NCBI GenBank assembly: GCA_016714645.1
Contig: JADKCI010000004.1
Location: 787,501 to 851,500, forward strand
Reading direction: 5' to 3'
Length of the DNA stretch: 64,000 nucleotides
From: Chromatiaceae bacterium
GTDB lineage: Bacteria; Pseudomonadota; Gammaproteobacteria; Chromatiales; Chromatiaceae
The notes beneath the pieces were generated by a model. It ran no database searches, was not told the origin of the DNA, and saw nothing but the letters and a program-made list of their open reading frames with translations. Below, one piece after another: positions 1 through 9,436 of this stretch (position 1 is the stretch's first letter; each line of letters opens with the position of its first letter). The position numbers were made by a program, and so were the translations under genes.

Positions 1-153
1 GAATATGGCGGGATTGAAGCGGCCATTGCCGGCGCGGGCGCTAGCGCCCTGACGGGGGACTGCATCCTGGCCTTTGGCTCCTTCACCACGGTGGAGGCGG
101 TGCTGCGGGATATGGCGGGGATAAGGCCCGGGCCCGCCACGCCCGGGGACTGA
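1..153 (+). CDS. folC: FolC C-terminal end (partial, cut by window start)
   Basis: The first 50 codons are open in frame 1 and end at TGA 151-153. The peptide contains ILAFGSFTTVEAVL, which matches the end of the C-terminal domain of folylpolyglutamate synthase/dihydrofolate synthase, the cytoplasmic enzyme that makes dihydrofolate and adds glutamates to folates. Position supports the call: dedD, cvpA and purF follow in the order usual for gammaproteobacteria. The 5' part lies outside the window, so catalytic residues cannot be checked. Confidence 0.85.
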   Translation, partial: EYGGIEAAIAGAGASALTGDCILAFGSFTTVEAVLRDMAGIRPGPATPGD

Positions 154-297
154 TAGGCGGTCTGGTTTGACAGGATCGCCAATAGCCTGGCCGGCTATTG
201 CTATAATCTCCCCATAGGGTAGGCCGAGGTCCGTAATCTCGCGTCCAGAAACACGCAATATCTGACAAATGGGCCAAGGCGCCCCAGGGAGAACGCG

Positions 298-1014
298 ATG
301 GAGGAAGGGTCCAAGCGACGTCTGATCGGGGCTACGGTGGTCGTGGTCCTGCTGGTTACCTTTGTGCCCATGGTGCTGGAGGAGGAACCCAAGCCCCCGG
401 CGACCTCTCCGGTCTCGGAGGGGGTGCCGAGGGATCAGGCCCGCCCCGAGATGGATGCCGAGTTTCGCCAGCCGGCCAAGCCGTCTCCCCTCGCGACCAT
501 CACCGAATTGCCGCCACCTGACCTCTTGACGTCCTCCGAGCGCGACATGGCGGCCTCCCGGGTCGATCTGCCGGTGACGAAGCCTGCCACGCCCCCCAAG
601 GGTACCGAGGCGCAAAAGCCCAAGGAAGCCGTCAAGCCGGCGGCCAAGGATGCCAAGAAAGAGGCTGCCAAGGAGCCCAAGAAAGAGATCGCCAAGGTAG
701 CCCCTCCCAAGGATGCCCCCAAGGAGGCCGCCAAGGAAAAAGAGGCCGCCAAGCCCGCCGAGCCGGGCCCCAGGAAGACGGGTGCTGGCTGGGTCTTCCA
801 GGTGGCCAGCCTCGCGGAACGCGCCAAGGCCGACGAGATGGCGGGGAATCTCAAGTCCAAGGGCTTTCCAGCCTTCGTGGAGACGGCGGAGGTCAACGGC
901 AAGACCTATTTCCGGGTGCGCGTTGGGCCCCGGCAGGAGCGTAAGGATATCGATGCCCTGGCCGCCTCCGTGCGCGACAAGACCGGCCAGTCCGGGCAGG
1001 TGCAGCGTTACTAG
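298..1014 (+). CDS. dedD: SPOR-domain cell-division protein, DedD-like
   Basis: A 238-residue protein with a short cytoplasmic start, one membrane helix at about residues 9-27, a long low-complexity linker rich in Lys, Ala, Glu and Pro (about 95-160), and a C-terminal SPOR domain (about 165-238, beginning near GWVFQVASLAERAKADEMAG). SPOR domains bind denuded peptidoglycan at the septum, so the protein probably acts in the inner membrane during cell division. The folC-dedD-cvpA-purF order agrees with DedD. The linker is made of near-repeated KEAAKEPKK-type units. The ATG at 298 lies just before the membrane helix. Confidence 0.88.
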   Translation: MEEGSKRRLIGATVVVVLLVTFVPMVLEEEPKPPATSPVSEGVPRDQARPEMDAEFRQPAKPSPLATITELPPPDLLTSSERDMAASRVDLPVTKPATPPKGTEAQKPKEAVKPAAKDAKKEAAKEPKKEIAKVAPPKDAPKEAAKEKEAAKPAEPGPRKTGAGWVFQVASLAERAKADEMAGNLKSKGFPAFVETAEVNGKTYFRVRVGPRQERKDIDALAASVRDKTGQSGQVQRY

Positions 1015-1065
1015 GCCTGGCTTGCCCGCAAGGCCAGGCCCCACCATGCCGACGCCAGCCCTCCG

Positions 1066-1563
1066 ATGACCCTCAACTGGATCGACGCCGGCATTCTGGG
1101 CCTCATCGTCCTCTCGGCCCTGATCGGCCTGGGGCGGGGCCTGGTGCGGGAGTTGCTGTCCCTGGTTATCTGGTCCCTCGCCCTGTTCTTGGCCTGGCGC
1201 CTTTATCCGCACCTGGAACCCGAGCTCGCCCCCTGGCTCCCCGGTGCCACCAGTCGCGCCGCCGCGGCCTACCTGCTCACGGCCCTGGGCCTGGTGATGG
1301 TGGGAGGCTTGGTGGGCTATCTCCTGACCTCACTGGTGGAACTGGCGGGTCTGGGCGGGACCAGCCGGCTGCTGGGCGCCCTTTTGGGCCTGGTCCGCGG
1401 TGTCCTCATCATCGCCATGTTGGCCTTTCTCGGTGCCCTGACGCCGCTGGCGGATCAGCCAGCCTGGCAGGATTCCCGCTTGATCGGGCGCTTCCAGGCC
1501 TTGGCCGAGCGGGTGTTGGCGGAGGTGCCGCCCCAAGTGGAAGATCGCGTCCGGACCCTGTGA
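1066..1563 (+). CDS. cvpA: CvpA family membrane protein
   Basis: A 165-residue integral membrane protein with about four hydrophobic helices and the family opening MTLNWIDAGILGLIVLSAL followed by G-RGLVRELLSL. CvpA proteins are inner-membrane proteins known from colicin V production in E. coli; their biochemical role is not settled. The gene sits 51 bp after dedD and 51 bp before purF, as in the classical cvpA-purF operon, so co-transcription with purF is likely. Length agrees with the family. Confidence 0.9.
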   Translation: MTLNWIDAGILGLIVLSALIGLGRGLVRELLSLVIWSLALFLAWRLYPHLEPELAPWLPGATSRAAAAYLLTALGLVMVGGLVGYLLTSLVELAGLGGTSRLLGALLGLVRGVLIIAMLAFLGALTPLADQPAWQDSRLIGRFQALAERVLAEVPPQVEDRVRTL

Positions 1564-1614
1564 CCCGGCTCCGGAAAAGCCAATGATTCTAACGCCCCAA
1601 CAACGAGGTGGTTC

Positions 1615-3132
1615 ATGTGCGGTATCGTCGGTATTGTGGGTAAGGGTCCCGTCAACCAATCCTTGTACGACGCCCTGCTGGTCCTCCAGCACCGGGGTCA
1701 GGACGCCGCCGGCATCGTCACCTGCGAGGGTGAAAAACTCCACTTGCGCAAGGATATGGGCCTGGCGCGGGATGTCTTCCAAACCCACCACATGATCCAG
1801 TTGCGGGGCAATATGGGTCTGGGACATGTCCGCTATCCCACCGCCGGCGTCTCCTGTTCCGCCGAGGCCCAGCCCTTCTATGTCAATTCGCCCTACGGGA
1901 TCGTCCTAGCCCATAATGGTAATTTGACCAACGCTGACGCCCTCAAACACGACCTCTTCGCGGAGGATCTGCGCCACATCAATACCGAATCGGATTCGGA
2001 AATCCTCCTCAATGTCCTGGCCCACGAGTTACAGATCGAGGGCAAGCTGCGCATTGACGAGCAAGATGTCTTCCGCGCCATCAGCCGCGTCCATCGGCGT
2101 TGCCAGGGCGGCTACGCGGCGGTGGCCATGATCCCCGGCTTTGGCATCCTGGGCTTCCGCGACCCCCATGGCATCCGCCCCGTCGTCTATGGCAAGCGCG
2201 AGACGCCTTTGGGCGATGAGTACATGATCGCCTCGGAGAGCGTGGCCCTGGATACCCTCGGCTTCAATCTGATCGCCGATATCGCCCCGGGCGAGGCCGT
2301 CTTCATCGACGTCAAGGGCCAGCTGTACAAGCACCAATGCGCCCCCCGGCCGGTCCTCTCGCCCTGCATCTTCGAGTTCGTCTATTTCGCCCGGCCGGAC
2401 TCCTTCATCGACAACATCTCCGTCCACAAGGCCCGCTCGCGCATGGGGCGGCGGCTGGCGGCCAAGATCCGGCGGGAATGGGGGGATGATCATGACATCG
2501 ACGTCGTCATCCCCATCCCGGACACCAGCCGGACGGCGGCGCTCCAACTCGCCCAGACCCTGGAGGTGAGTTACGCCGAGGGCTTCATCAAGAACCGCTA
2601 TATCGGCCGCACCTTCATCATGCCAGGCCAGCAGGTGCGCAAGAAATCCGTGCGCCAGAAGCTCAACGCCATCGGGCTGGAATTCCGCAACAAAAATGTC
2701 CTGCTGGTGGATGATTCCATCGTGCGGGGCACCACCTCCCAGCAGATCATTCAGATGGCGCGGGAAGCCGGCGCCCGCCGGGTCTATTTCGCCTCCGCCT
2801 CGCCCCCGGTGCGCTATCCCAACGTCTATGGCATCGACATGCCCGCCGCAAGCGAGTTGGTTGCTCACGGCCGAACCGAGGAAGAGATCCGCCTGGTCCT
2901 GGGCGCCGATCGCCTCATCTTCCAGGACCTGGAGGACCTGATCGACGCCGTCCAGAAAAAGGGCAAGAGCGATGTGGATCGCTTCGATACCTCGGTCTTC
3001 GATAGCGACTATGTCACGGGTGACGTGACCGAGGTCTATCTCCGGCAACTGGAGGCCATGCGCAATGATGTCGTCCAGGAAAGCCGACACAGCCTTTGCG
3101 AGTCCGGCATCGAGCTTTATAACAATGCCTGA
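1615..3132 (+). CDS. purF: Amidophosphoribosyltransferase PurF
   Basis: A 505-residue enzyme for the first committed step of purine synthesis, converting PRPP and glutamine to 5-phosphoribosylamine. The N-terminal nucleophile Cys2 is in MCGIVGIVG, and the glutamine amidotransferase domain fills about residues 1-235. The PRPP-binding loop VLLVDDSIVRGTTS is at about 362-375. Length matches the family. The start is fixed by the need for Cys2. The stop codon overlaps the start of metZ by 8 bp, so the two genes are probably translated together. Confidence 0.97.
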   Translation: MCGIVGIVGKGPVNQSLYDALLVLQHRGQDAAGIVTCEGEKLHLRKDMGLARDVFQTHHMIQLRGNMGLGHVRYPTAGVSCSAEAQPFYVNSPYGIVLAHNGNLTNADALKHDLFAEDLRHINTESDSEILLNVLAHELQIEGKLRIDEQDVFRAISRVHRRCQGGYAAVAMIPGFGILGFRDPHGIRPVVYGKRETPLGDEYMIASESVALDTLGFNLIADIAPGEAVFIDVKGQLYKHQCAPRPVLSPCIFEFVYFARPDSFIDNISVHKARSRMGRRLAAKIRREWGDDHDIDVVIPIPDTSRTAALQLAQTLEVSYAEGFIKNRYIGRTFIMPGQQVRKKSVRQKLNAIGLEFRNKNVLLVDDSIVRGTTSQQIIQMAREAGARRVYFASASPPVRYPNVYGIDMPAASELVAHGRTEEEIRLVLGADRLIFQDLEDLIDAVQKKGKSDVDRFDTSVFDSDYVTGDVTEVYLRQLEAMRNDVVQESRHSLCESGIELYNNA

Positions 3133-4318
3133 TCCGGACCCCCTGAACAGCGCGGGCTTCGCCACCCGGGCGATCCGCACCGGCCACCATCGCACGGCGG
3201 AAGGGGAGCACAGCGAGCCCATCTTCGCCACCTCCAGCTTCATCTTCGCCAATGCCGCCGAGGCGGCGGCGCGCTTCGCCGGGGACGAGCCGGGGAACAT
3301 CTACTCGCGTTTCACCAATCCCACGGTGCGGGCCTTCGAGGAACGTCTGGCGGCCCTGGAAGGCGGCGAGACCTGCGTCGCCACCTCCTCGGGCATGGCG
3401 GCCATTCTCGCCACCTGCCTGGGACTGCTCAAGGCCGGGGACCATGTCCTCTCCTCCCGCGCCATCTTTGGCAGCACCACGGTCCTCTTCAACAAGTACC
3501 TGGGCCGCTTCGGCGTCGCAACCAGCTATGTGGACCTGCCGGATCTGGATGCCTGGGCAGCGGCCATCCGGCCCAACACCCAGCTCCTCTTTCTGGAAAC
3601 CCCCTCCAATCCCCTGACGGAGATGGCCGATATCCGCGCCCTGGCGGATCTGGCCCACGCCCATGGCTGCCTCCTGGCCGTGGACAACTGCTTCTGCACC
3701 CCCGCCCTGCAAAGGCCCCTGAGCCTGGGCGCGGACCTGGTCATCCACTCCGCCACCAAGTACCTGGATGGCCAGGGGCGGTGTCTGGGCGGGGCCGTGG
3801 TCGGCGATGCCCAGCGGGTAGGCGAGGAGGTCCTGGGCGTCATCCGCACTGCCGGACCCAGCATGAGCCCCTTCAATGCCTGGGTCTTCCTCAAGGGCCT
3901 GGAGACCCTGGAACTGCGGATGCTGGCCCATGCCCGTGCCGCCCAGGCCCTAGCCGAGTGGTTGGTCGCCCACCCCGCCGTCGAGCGCGTCCACTACCCC
4001 GGCCTGGCCTCCCACCCGCAACATCACCTGGTCGGCAGCCAGCAGCGCACCGGCGGCGGTATCGTTGGCTTCGAGGTGCGCGGTGGCCGAGATGCCGCCT
4101 GGCGGATCATTGACGCCACTCGCTTCCTGTCCATCACCGCCAATCTGGGTGACACCAAGTCCACCATCACCCACCCCGCCACCACCACCCACGGCCGCCT
4201 CACCACCGAGGAACGCGCCCGCGCCGGCATTGGTGAAGGCCTCATCCGCGTCGCCGTTGGGCTGGAGGATCTGGCCGATATCGCCGCGGATCTGGCCTTG
4301 GGGTTGGATCGGGAATAG
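3125..4318 (+). CDS. metZ: O-succinylhomoserine sulfhydrylase
   Basis: A 397-residue PLP enzyme of the Cys/Met metabolism family that joins sulfide to O-succinylhomoserine to form homocysteine. The PLP lysine is in SATKYLDGQGR (Lys about 212); the C-terminus has the expected SLGDTKS-like segment (here NLGDTKSTITHPA). MetZ rather than MetB or MetC is preferred because of its place directly after purF, common in gammaproteobacteria. A longer open frame exists upstream, but ATG 3125 overlaps the purF stop and starts the family's usual N-terminus. The sequence after 4318 is transposase debris. Confidence 0.93.
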   Translation: MPDPDPLNSAGFATRAIRTGHHRTAEGEHSEPIFATSSFIFANAAEAAARFAGDEPGNIYSRFTNPTVRAFEERLAALEGGETCVATSSGMAAILATCLGLLKAGDHVLSSRAIFGSTTVLFNKYLGRFGVATSYVDLPDLDAWAAAIRPNTQLLFLETPSNPLTEMADIRALADLAHAHGCLLAVDNCFCTPALQRPLSLGADLVIHSATKYLDGQGRCLGGAVVGDAQRVGEEVLGVIRTAGPSMSPFNAWVFLKGLETLELRMLAHARAAQALAEWLVAHPAVERVHYPGLASHPQHHLVGSQQRTGGGIVGFEVRGGRDAAWRIIDATRFLSITANLGDTKSTITHPATTTHGRLTTEERARAGIGEGLIRVAVGLEDLADIAADLALGLDRE

Positions 4319-4674
4319 GGCCACTGTAGTTCCGCATCGGCGAGGTCGCGACCGTGATCCCCACGGGTTCCTCCAGCTTGCCCAGGTAGGTGGTGCCGTA
4401 CCGAATCTTCACTGACCATTGCTTGCATCCCCAACAGCAGGGCATGGGGATTGGTCAGTTGGAGGGGACAGTTGGCCACCCAGGGGTCGAAGAGGCCGCT
4501 GACGTGGTGGAATGCGATGAAGAAGGGCAACTGGCCCAGGGGCGTCACCGCCGCCTGGAGGTCCCATTCGACATGGAAGCGGCCGCCGGAGGTATCGACG
4601 GCGACGGGGCCAGAAAACGACACCCAGGCCATGGGTTGGGGTTCCCCCGCCGGGAGGAGGATCAGTGCGTGCAT
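4319..4674 (-). pseudogene. IS1380-like transposase remnant (N-terminal part)
   Basis: On the minus strand an open frame starting at 4674 gives MHALILLPAGEPQPMAWVSF, then VEWDLQAAVTPLGQLPFF and GLFDPWVANCPLQL, which resembles the N-terminus of IS1380-type DDE transposases. The text then jumps from NPHA to LLGMQAMVSEDSVR, skipping a stretch normally found between these motifs, and after that the frame is lost. No catalytic core remains. It abuts the metZ stop, so decay reaches right up to the housekeeping operon. Family assignment rests on remembered motif text. Confidence 0.65.
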
Positions 4675-4699
4675 AGGCGCCTACTTTTGCCTTTATTTC

Positions 4700-5896
4700 A
4701 TGAGCTTGGCGCCTCTGAAGCAGGAGGGAACTGCTCTTTTTGGGTTTACATCATCAATGATGCTAGCTTTCAATCCTGTTCTCCATGGGCTCCGCGGCAT
4801 AGCCGCTTGTGCTGTATTGCTATTCCACTGGGTCCTCTTATTCCCATCACTTCCTAACGCTCTAGATGATGTGGAGTTTTTGGGGACCTCATGGAATTTG
4901 ACCTTCCAATTTGGTTTCGGCTGGTTGGGGGTCCCCCTTTTTTTTGTGTTGTCTGGTTATCTGCTTGGCTCCCAATTGGCCGATCGCAATATTTCTGCCA
5001 TGGTTATTGCGAAGTTTTGGAAACGAAGGTTCTTCAGAATCTATCCCGCGGTATGGGCGCAAACAATTTTTTTACTCTTTGTTGCTTTTGGATATTTCCC
5101 TGCCCTTACTTTCCCAGATTATTTTTCAGCGCTTACTTTATCAGATATAATACGGAATCTATTTTTATGGATTAATTTGCCGCCATGGATGACAAGGCCA
5201 GCGATATCCACATGGTGGACATTGCCAGTTGAGCTGGTATTTTACCTGTTCTTGCCATTCATTATTCTCCTTGTGCGAAAATTCGGTTTGACCACTATAA
5301 TTTTTGCCTCATTTGTGACAACGATTACTTGGCGTGTCGGCTTTATGATGGTATATAAAGGGGAAAATTACTCAGACTATTTGTATATCTTGGATTCAAT
5401 ACCAGGCGTGCTCTCAACATTTGTTGCGGGTGTGAGCATGGCATATTTGCATATTAAGTTTTCAATGGCTCTGCGCCGTTTAATTTTATTAATTCTTGCT
5501 GCCGCCTTCCTTGCGATGCAATACTGGCTTGTCGCAAATATAGGATCGTATTGGAGCGGTCATTGGATGCTGGCAATTTGGAACCCACTGATGGCTATCA
5601 TTATCGCTCTAGGCGTATACTGTTTTTTATTACCAACCGGAAAATTAAGTATTCTAGGTAACAAGTATCTGGTGTTTTTTGGGGAAATTAGTTTTGGGCT
5701 GTACCTCTGGCATCTTCCCGTTCAAGGCTGGATAAGTTCCTTTTTGCCAGTAAATTGGAGCACGCTATTAAACAGCGGGTTAGCCTTGGCTCTGACTTTT
5801 GCTTTAACCATTCCTATAGCTTCTTTAAGCTATTATTTTATTGAGCGTCCTATAATGGGATGGGGGAAAAGCGGACCCGCAGTGCGTTCTTCATAG
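4700..5896 (+). CDS. Membrane acyltransferase (acyltransferase 3 family)
   Basis: About 398 residues with roughly ten membrane helices. The N-terminal block HGLRGIAACAVLLFHW carries the family R and H residues (RGIA..VLLFH), followed by FFVLSGYLLG and RRFFRIYPAVWA. These proteins move acyl groups (often acetyl) onto sugars of surface polysaccharides or lipids in the inner membrane; the substrate here is unknown. Base composition is plainly AT-richer than the neighbours and the gene is bracketed by transposase remnants, which suggests transfer. ATG 4700 or ATG 4757 could be the start; neither has a clear ribosome binding site. Confidence 0.82.
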   Translation: MSLAPLKQEGTALFGFTSSMMLAFNPVLHGLRGIAACAVLLFHWVLLFPSLPNALDDVEFLGTSWNLTFQFGFGWLGVPLFFVLSGYLLGSQLADRNISAMVIAKFWKRRFFRIYPAVWAQTIFLLFVAFGYFPALTFPDYFSALTLSDIIRNLFLWINLPPWMTRPAISTWWTLPVELVFYLFLPFIILLVRKFGLTTIIFASFVTTITWRVGFMMVYKGENYSDYLYILDSIPGVLSTFVAGVSMAYLHIKFSMALRRLILLILAAAFLAMQYWLVANIGSYWSGHWMLAIWNPLMAIIIALGVYCFLLPTGKLSILGNKYLVFFGEISFGLYLWHLPVQGWISSFLPVNWSTLLNSGLALALTFALTIPIASLSYYFIERPIMGWGKSGPAVRSS

Positions 5897-6015
5897 GAAA
5901 GGCTTCCCCTTGCGAAGTTCGGTACACGGATATTATATTTAAAATTTAATTGTCAGAAGCAAGGTTAAAGCCACCGGCTTTAGCTGGTCAGATTTATCTT
6001 TGAAGCATCCCCCTC

Positions 6016-6600
6016 TCATGAAGTATCTTCTGGCGGCGGCCGTAAATAACCTGGCGGATACTCATCGCGCCAGCCCACCCGCTCCTCGGGATGGTAGATA
6101 AGATACACCTCGATGGCCACGTCCAGCTTCTGCAAGCCGTGCAACAGCACCTCCGCCCCCGGATGACCATCGGCCTTACGGGCCTGGAAGCCCCCCTTGA
6201 TCGCGATCCAGCGGGTCGCCGCCTGCAGGGTGGGTGGCTTATCCGGCATGACGGTGGTCTGATGAAACCAGGTATAGAGCGCCTGCCATTCCGGGTCCTG
6301 GAAGAACAGCGTACAGGGGGCGTCGGGGTCCATGCGCCCCAGCATCGTCAGATAGTAGATCCGCCAGGCCACCACCAGATCAATGGCCAGACAGTTCTCC
6401 AGGCGGGCCACAAAACCCAGTTGACGCGTTTCGATCTGGCAGCCGGTCTTGAGGGTGCGATGAAACACCTCGATGCCCCAGCCCAGCCAGTCACACACCC
6501 GTTCCGCCAGGGAGCGCCAACTGAGGTCGGGCTCGTGCCGTACGGCGCCCATGATGCGCTGGCGTAAGGGGATGTCGAACCATTGGCCGCAGACTCGCCT
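6016..6600 (-). pseudogene. Tn5-type (IS4 family) transposase fragment, C-terminal part
   Basis: The minus strand reads SWRSLAERVCDWLGWGIEVF then HRTLKTGCQIETRQL, which includes the Y/W..IE..H.TLK..C block around the catalytic Glu of IS4/Tn5-type transposases, and continues through LGRMDPDAPCTLFF to the dimerisation-like end (GGFQARKADGHPGAEVL). The open frame 6016-6552 is uninterrupted and part of the coding sense goes on upstream to about 6600, but the N-terminal DDE core is missing. It is the right-hand flank of the acyltransferase island. Confidence 0.75.
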
Positions 6601-6726
6601 GGGCGGGTAGTCTAGGGGGCGGGGAGGGCGGAGTTAAGCATGTGTGGGGATCAGCTGAGCCATGCACCTCCACCGGCATATCAACGTCCGTACTACCCCG
6701 CCATCCGCGGACTAACGGCAAGTTGG

Positions 6727-6925
6727 GGTACTTTAACGGGCGGCTTTGCGAGGTCCTGGCGACCAACCACAGCTGCTCGGGCGAGCACTTGGCGGAGACA
6801 TTGCTATGATATGTCAACGTCTACGATTATAGTTTCCCTCAGCGGGCACTCCGCCATGGCTGCCCCCTTTGAGGCCCTCGAACCGTGGCGGCTAAATGCC
6901 TGATCTGTTCGTGTCAGAAGTTAAT
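6727..6925 (+). pseudogene. IS481-type transposase C-terminal relic
   Basis: The plus strand, read across two frameshifts and an internal TGA, gives FNGRLCEVLATNHSCSGEHL, then YVNVYDYSFPQRAL, then FEALEPW and MPDLF, in the order seen at the C-terminus of IS481-type integrase-like transposases. It is too damaged to be expressed. It lies immediately upstream of the protease gene and is not in any long open frame. Confidence 0.6.
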
Positions 6926-6971
6926 AAACTCCTGACTCTTCACAATTAACCCATAAGAAACAAGAATTTTA

Positions 6972-8996
6972 ATGATGAATGCCATTTCCAAGATGCCTAG
7001 CAACCTTCCTCAACATATACTCCCATGTTTGCACTCCTCCTTTTTGGCGCCTACGTTATTTATGCTCTTGGCTTTTTTTATGTTGATAGCCGAGCTTCAT
7101 GCCCAACCTGGAAGCAGTCTGGGTCCCGCTGAAATGCCCCTTACCTTGGCACCCTCACCTCGGATCCCCAGGCCAGCCCTGCGGGAGGGGGATGCCGTAC
7201 CTATCGGACTCGAAGACGTTGGTATGCTGGAATACGAGTCCAAGATGGGACAGGAGTCTGCGCCAGGCCCCCTCAGAATCGGTTTCGACCGCCCCATACC
7301 CGAACTGCAGGATCCAGACAAATTCTGGTCTAGGCAGGCGTGGTATCTGACCCTGGACGGTGGACTGTCCTTCGCCTTCCGGATCACTTCACCTGGAGCC
7401 CTGGCCCTCCGTCTAGGCCTCCGTGTGTCCGGCATACCCGATGAGGCTATATTGAAGTTTTATCCCCTCGGTGCCGTACAGGTCGAGGAGATGACCGGAG
7501 CCATAATCAAGGCCAGATTGCAGCGCAACTTTGATGCAGGAGAGATGGATGAGGATGCCGAAACCTTATGGTCTGGCGTAATTGAGGGGGATACGGCAAT
7601 CATTGAGATTGAGTTGCCCGTCTCGGCCGATCCGGCTGAACTGGAGGTGGCCTTACCCCGACTCTCTCATCTCTTTCAATCGCCGCTTGGTTCGACTGAA
7701 ATAGAGGACAGGACAGCGTTGCCCTGCGAATTGGACGTCATGTGTTATCCCGCCTGGGATGTGCAAAGCCGGGCGATGGCGCGCATGGTTTATACCAAAG
7801 ACCAATCTACCTATCTCTGCACCGGAACCCTGCTGAATGACGCAGATCCCTCTACCTATATTCCCTACTTTTATAGCGCCAACCATTGTATTTCGACCCA
7901 GACTGCGGCTACCAGTTTGCAGACTTTCTGGTTTTGGCGTGCATCGGCCTGCAACAGTGGCACTCCGGGAACGTATCAGACCCTCACGGATGGGGCCGAT
8001 CTACTGTATGCCTCCCCGGCGACTGATACCAGTTTCCTAAGGTTGTTGGGTATCCCGCCTAGCGGAGTTATTTTTTCCGGTTGGTCAGCGTCCCTGCCCG
8101 CCAACCTTACCGCTCTGACGGGAGTGCATCATCCAGGTGGAGATTTGCAAAAAATCAGCTTTGGATCCCTGAGTAACTATTGGCATTGCTTGGATGGCGA
8201 GGATGGCATTTTTTACTGCAATTCAACACAGGCCAACAGCTCGGACCATTTTTCCATTAGCTGGCAGAATGGTATTACCGAGGGAGGTAGTAGTGGGTCA
8301 GGAATTTTCTTGAACGATACCCTGCAGTTTGTTGGCAGCCTCCATGGAGGCACGAGTAGTTGCTCTAATCCGGCAGGCCCTGACTACTATGGCCGCTTCG
8401 ATATTCCATACCTGGCGGCTCTCCATAATTGGCTTAATTATTGGAATTTTGCCGATGTGCCTCCTGATAGTTGGTCGGCAAAATACATCAATGCCATTTA
8501 CAAGGCGGGAATAACCAGCGGTTGCGGCAATGGTAATTACTGCCCGGGCGGACTCGTCACCCGTGAAGAAATGGCCGCCTTCCTAGTACGGGTGGATGTT
8601 GGTGAACCACCGGTTAACTACTGTGCAGGGGTACCGCCCTTTAATGATGTCTCCCCCAATGCCTGGTCCTGTGGCTACATCAAACGGCTTAATGAACTCA
8701 AAATAACCGGAGGTTGTGGTAATGGCAACTACTGCCCATCGGGGCTTGTTACCCGCGAACAGATGGCCGTATTTTTGGTTCGTGCAAAAGAGGGCGAGCC
8801 GCCGGTTAACTATTGTGGTGGGATACCGCCCTTTAATGATGTCTCCCCCAATGCCTGGTCCTGTGGCTACATCAAGCGGCTTAATGAGCTAAAAGTAACC
8901 AGTGGTTGTGGTAATGGCAACTACTGTCCGGCTGGGCTCGTGAGCCGCGAGGAGATGGCCGCCTTTCTGGCCCGAGCCTTTCTTGCTATGGAGTAA
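6972..8996 (+). CDS. Secreted trypsin-like serine protease with three SLH repeats
   Basis: A 674-residue secreted protein. Residues 1-45 form a long signal peptide ending near AELHAQ. A propeptide-like beta region follows (about 46-255). The trypsin-like domain has His305 in SANHCIS, Asp352 in ATDTSFL and Ser441 in GGSSGSG, the layout of lysyl-endopeptidase-like enzymes. Three SLH-type repeats fill about 490-674; each has a Cys pair (CGNGNYCP), and the second and third are nearly identical in DNA. SLH repeats suggest attachment to the cell surface. Moderately AT-richer than neighbours and preceded by an IS481 relic. Confidence 0.85.
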   Translation: MMNAISKMPSNLPQHILPCLHSSFLAPTLFMLLAFFMLIAELHAQPGSSLGPAEMPLTLAPSPRIPRPALREGDAVPIGLEDVGMLEYESKMGQESAPGPLRIGFDRPIPELQDPDKFWSRQAWYLTLDGGLSFAFRITSPGALALRLGLRVSGIPDEAILKFYPLGAVQVEEMTGAIIKARLQRNFDAGEMDEDAETLWSGVIEGDTAIIEIELPVSADPAELEVALPRLSHLFQSPLGSTEIEDRTALPCELDVMCYPAWDVQSRAMARMVYTKDQSTYLCTGTLLNDADPSTYIPYFYSANHCISTQTAATSLQTFWFWRASACNSGTPGTYQTLTDGADLLYASPATDTSFLRLLGIPPSGVIFSGWSASLPANLTALTGVHHPGGDLQKISFGSLSNYWHCLDGEDGIFYCNSTQANSSDHFSISWQNGITEGGSSGSGIFLNDTLQFVGSLHGGTSSCSNPAGPDYYGRFDIPYLAALHNWLNYWNFADVPPDSWSAKYINAIYKAGITSGCGNGNYCPGGLVTREEMAAFLVRVDVGEPPVNYCAGVPPFNDVSPNAWSCGYIKRLNELKITGGCGNGNYCPSGLVTREQMAVFLVRAKEGEPPVNYCGGIPPFNDVSPNAWSCGYIKRLNELKVTSGCGNGNYCPAGLVSREEMAAFLARAFLAME

Positions 8997-9169
8997 CCCC
9001 CAAAGGGTGCCTGGAAACCAAAATGCATTCAATGTCTGAATGCCAGGTGTTGTAATTGGGGCTTGATACGAGCGGGCTGGTCTTTGGTTCCTTGAGCAGT
9101 CCTTTTAAGGCGCCATCAACATATTGTAAGATAAGAAGATTTTTAGCGCCACCCGGGAGCCTAGCAGCC

Positions 9170-9273
9170 ATGTTTGGCGAGATCCTCCAGAAATTTGCCG
9201 AGAGAAGCCCCGCTACCGTCATGGTGCGCGCCCTATTGGAGCAGTTACTCAACCCCGAGAAACTGGATCAAAA
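9170..9273 (+). pseudogene. IS4-family transposase N-terminal stump
   Basis: ATG 9170 begins MFGEILQKFAERSPATVMVR and runs to LLNPEKLDQ, the usual opening of one branch of IS4-family transposases. Similarity stops at about 9273, where the DNA passes into the end of the opposite-strand signal-peptide gene fragment. Only about 35 codons remain. This looks like an insertion or recombination junction that removed the rest of both genes. Confidence 0.6.
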
Positions 9274-9436
9274 TGGCTGCCGTCGGTGGCCAGGCGGATG
9301 GCAACAACGGGGCCATGGCTGGACTGGTAGCGGAGCCGGTCTCGTTGGCGGTGGCCGCCTGAGGGCCAGCCAGGGTCAGCAGCAGGGCCGTCAGGAGGGC
9401 GAAGCGGCGGGCGTTGGGGGTGATGAAGTGGCTCAT
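9245..9436 (-). pseudogene. Truncated exported protein (signal peptide only)
   Basis: The minus-strand frame starting at 9436 encodes a typical Sec signal peptide (positively charged start, FALLTALLLTLAG, cleavage near ATANE) and then only about 30 residues before running into the IS4 stump. The mature protein is gone, so function cannot be named. The last residues (ILIQFLGVE) are translated from transposase DNA on the other strand, which shows the junction. Confidence 0.45.

Noticed and set aside
2029..3300. Minus-strand 423-codon frame opposite purF and metZ
   Set aside because: Opposite PurF catalytic motifs; no recognisable family.
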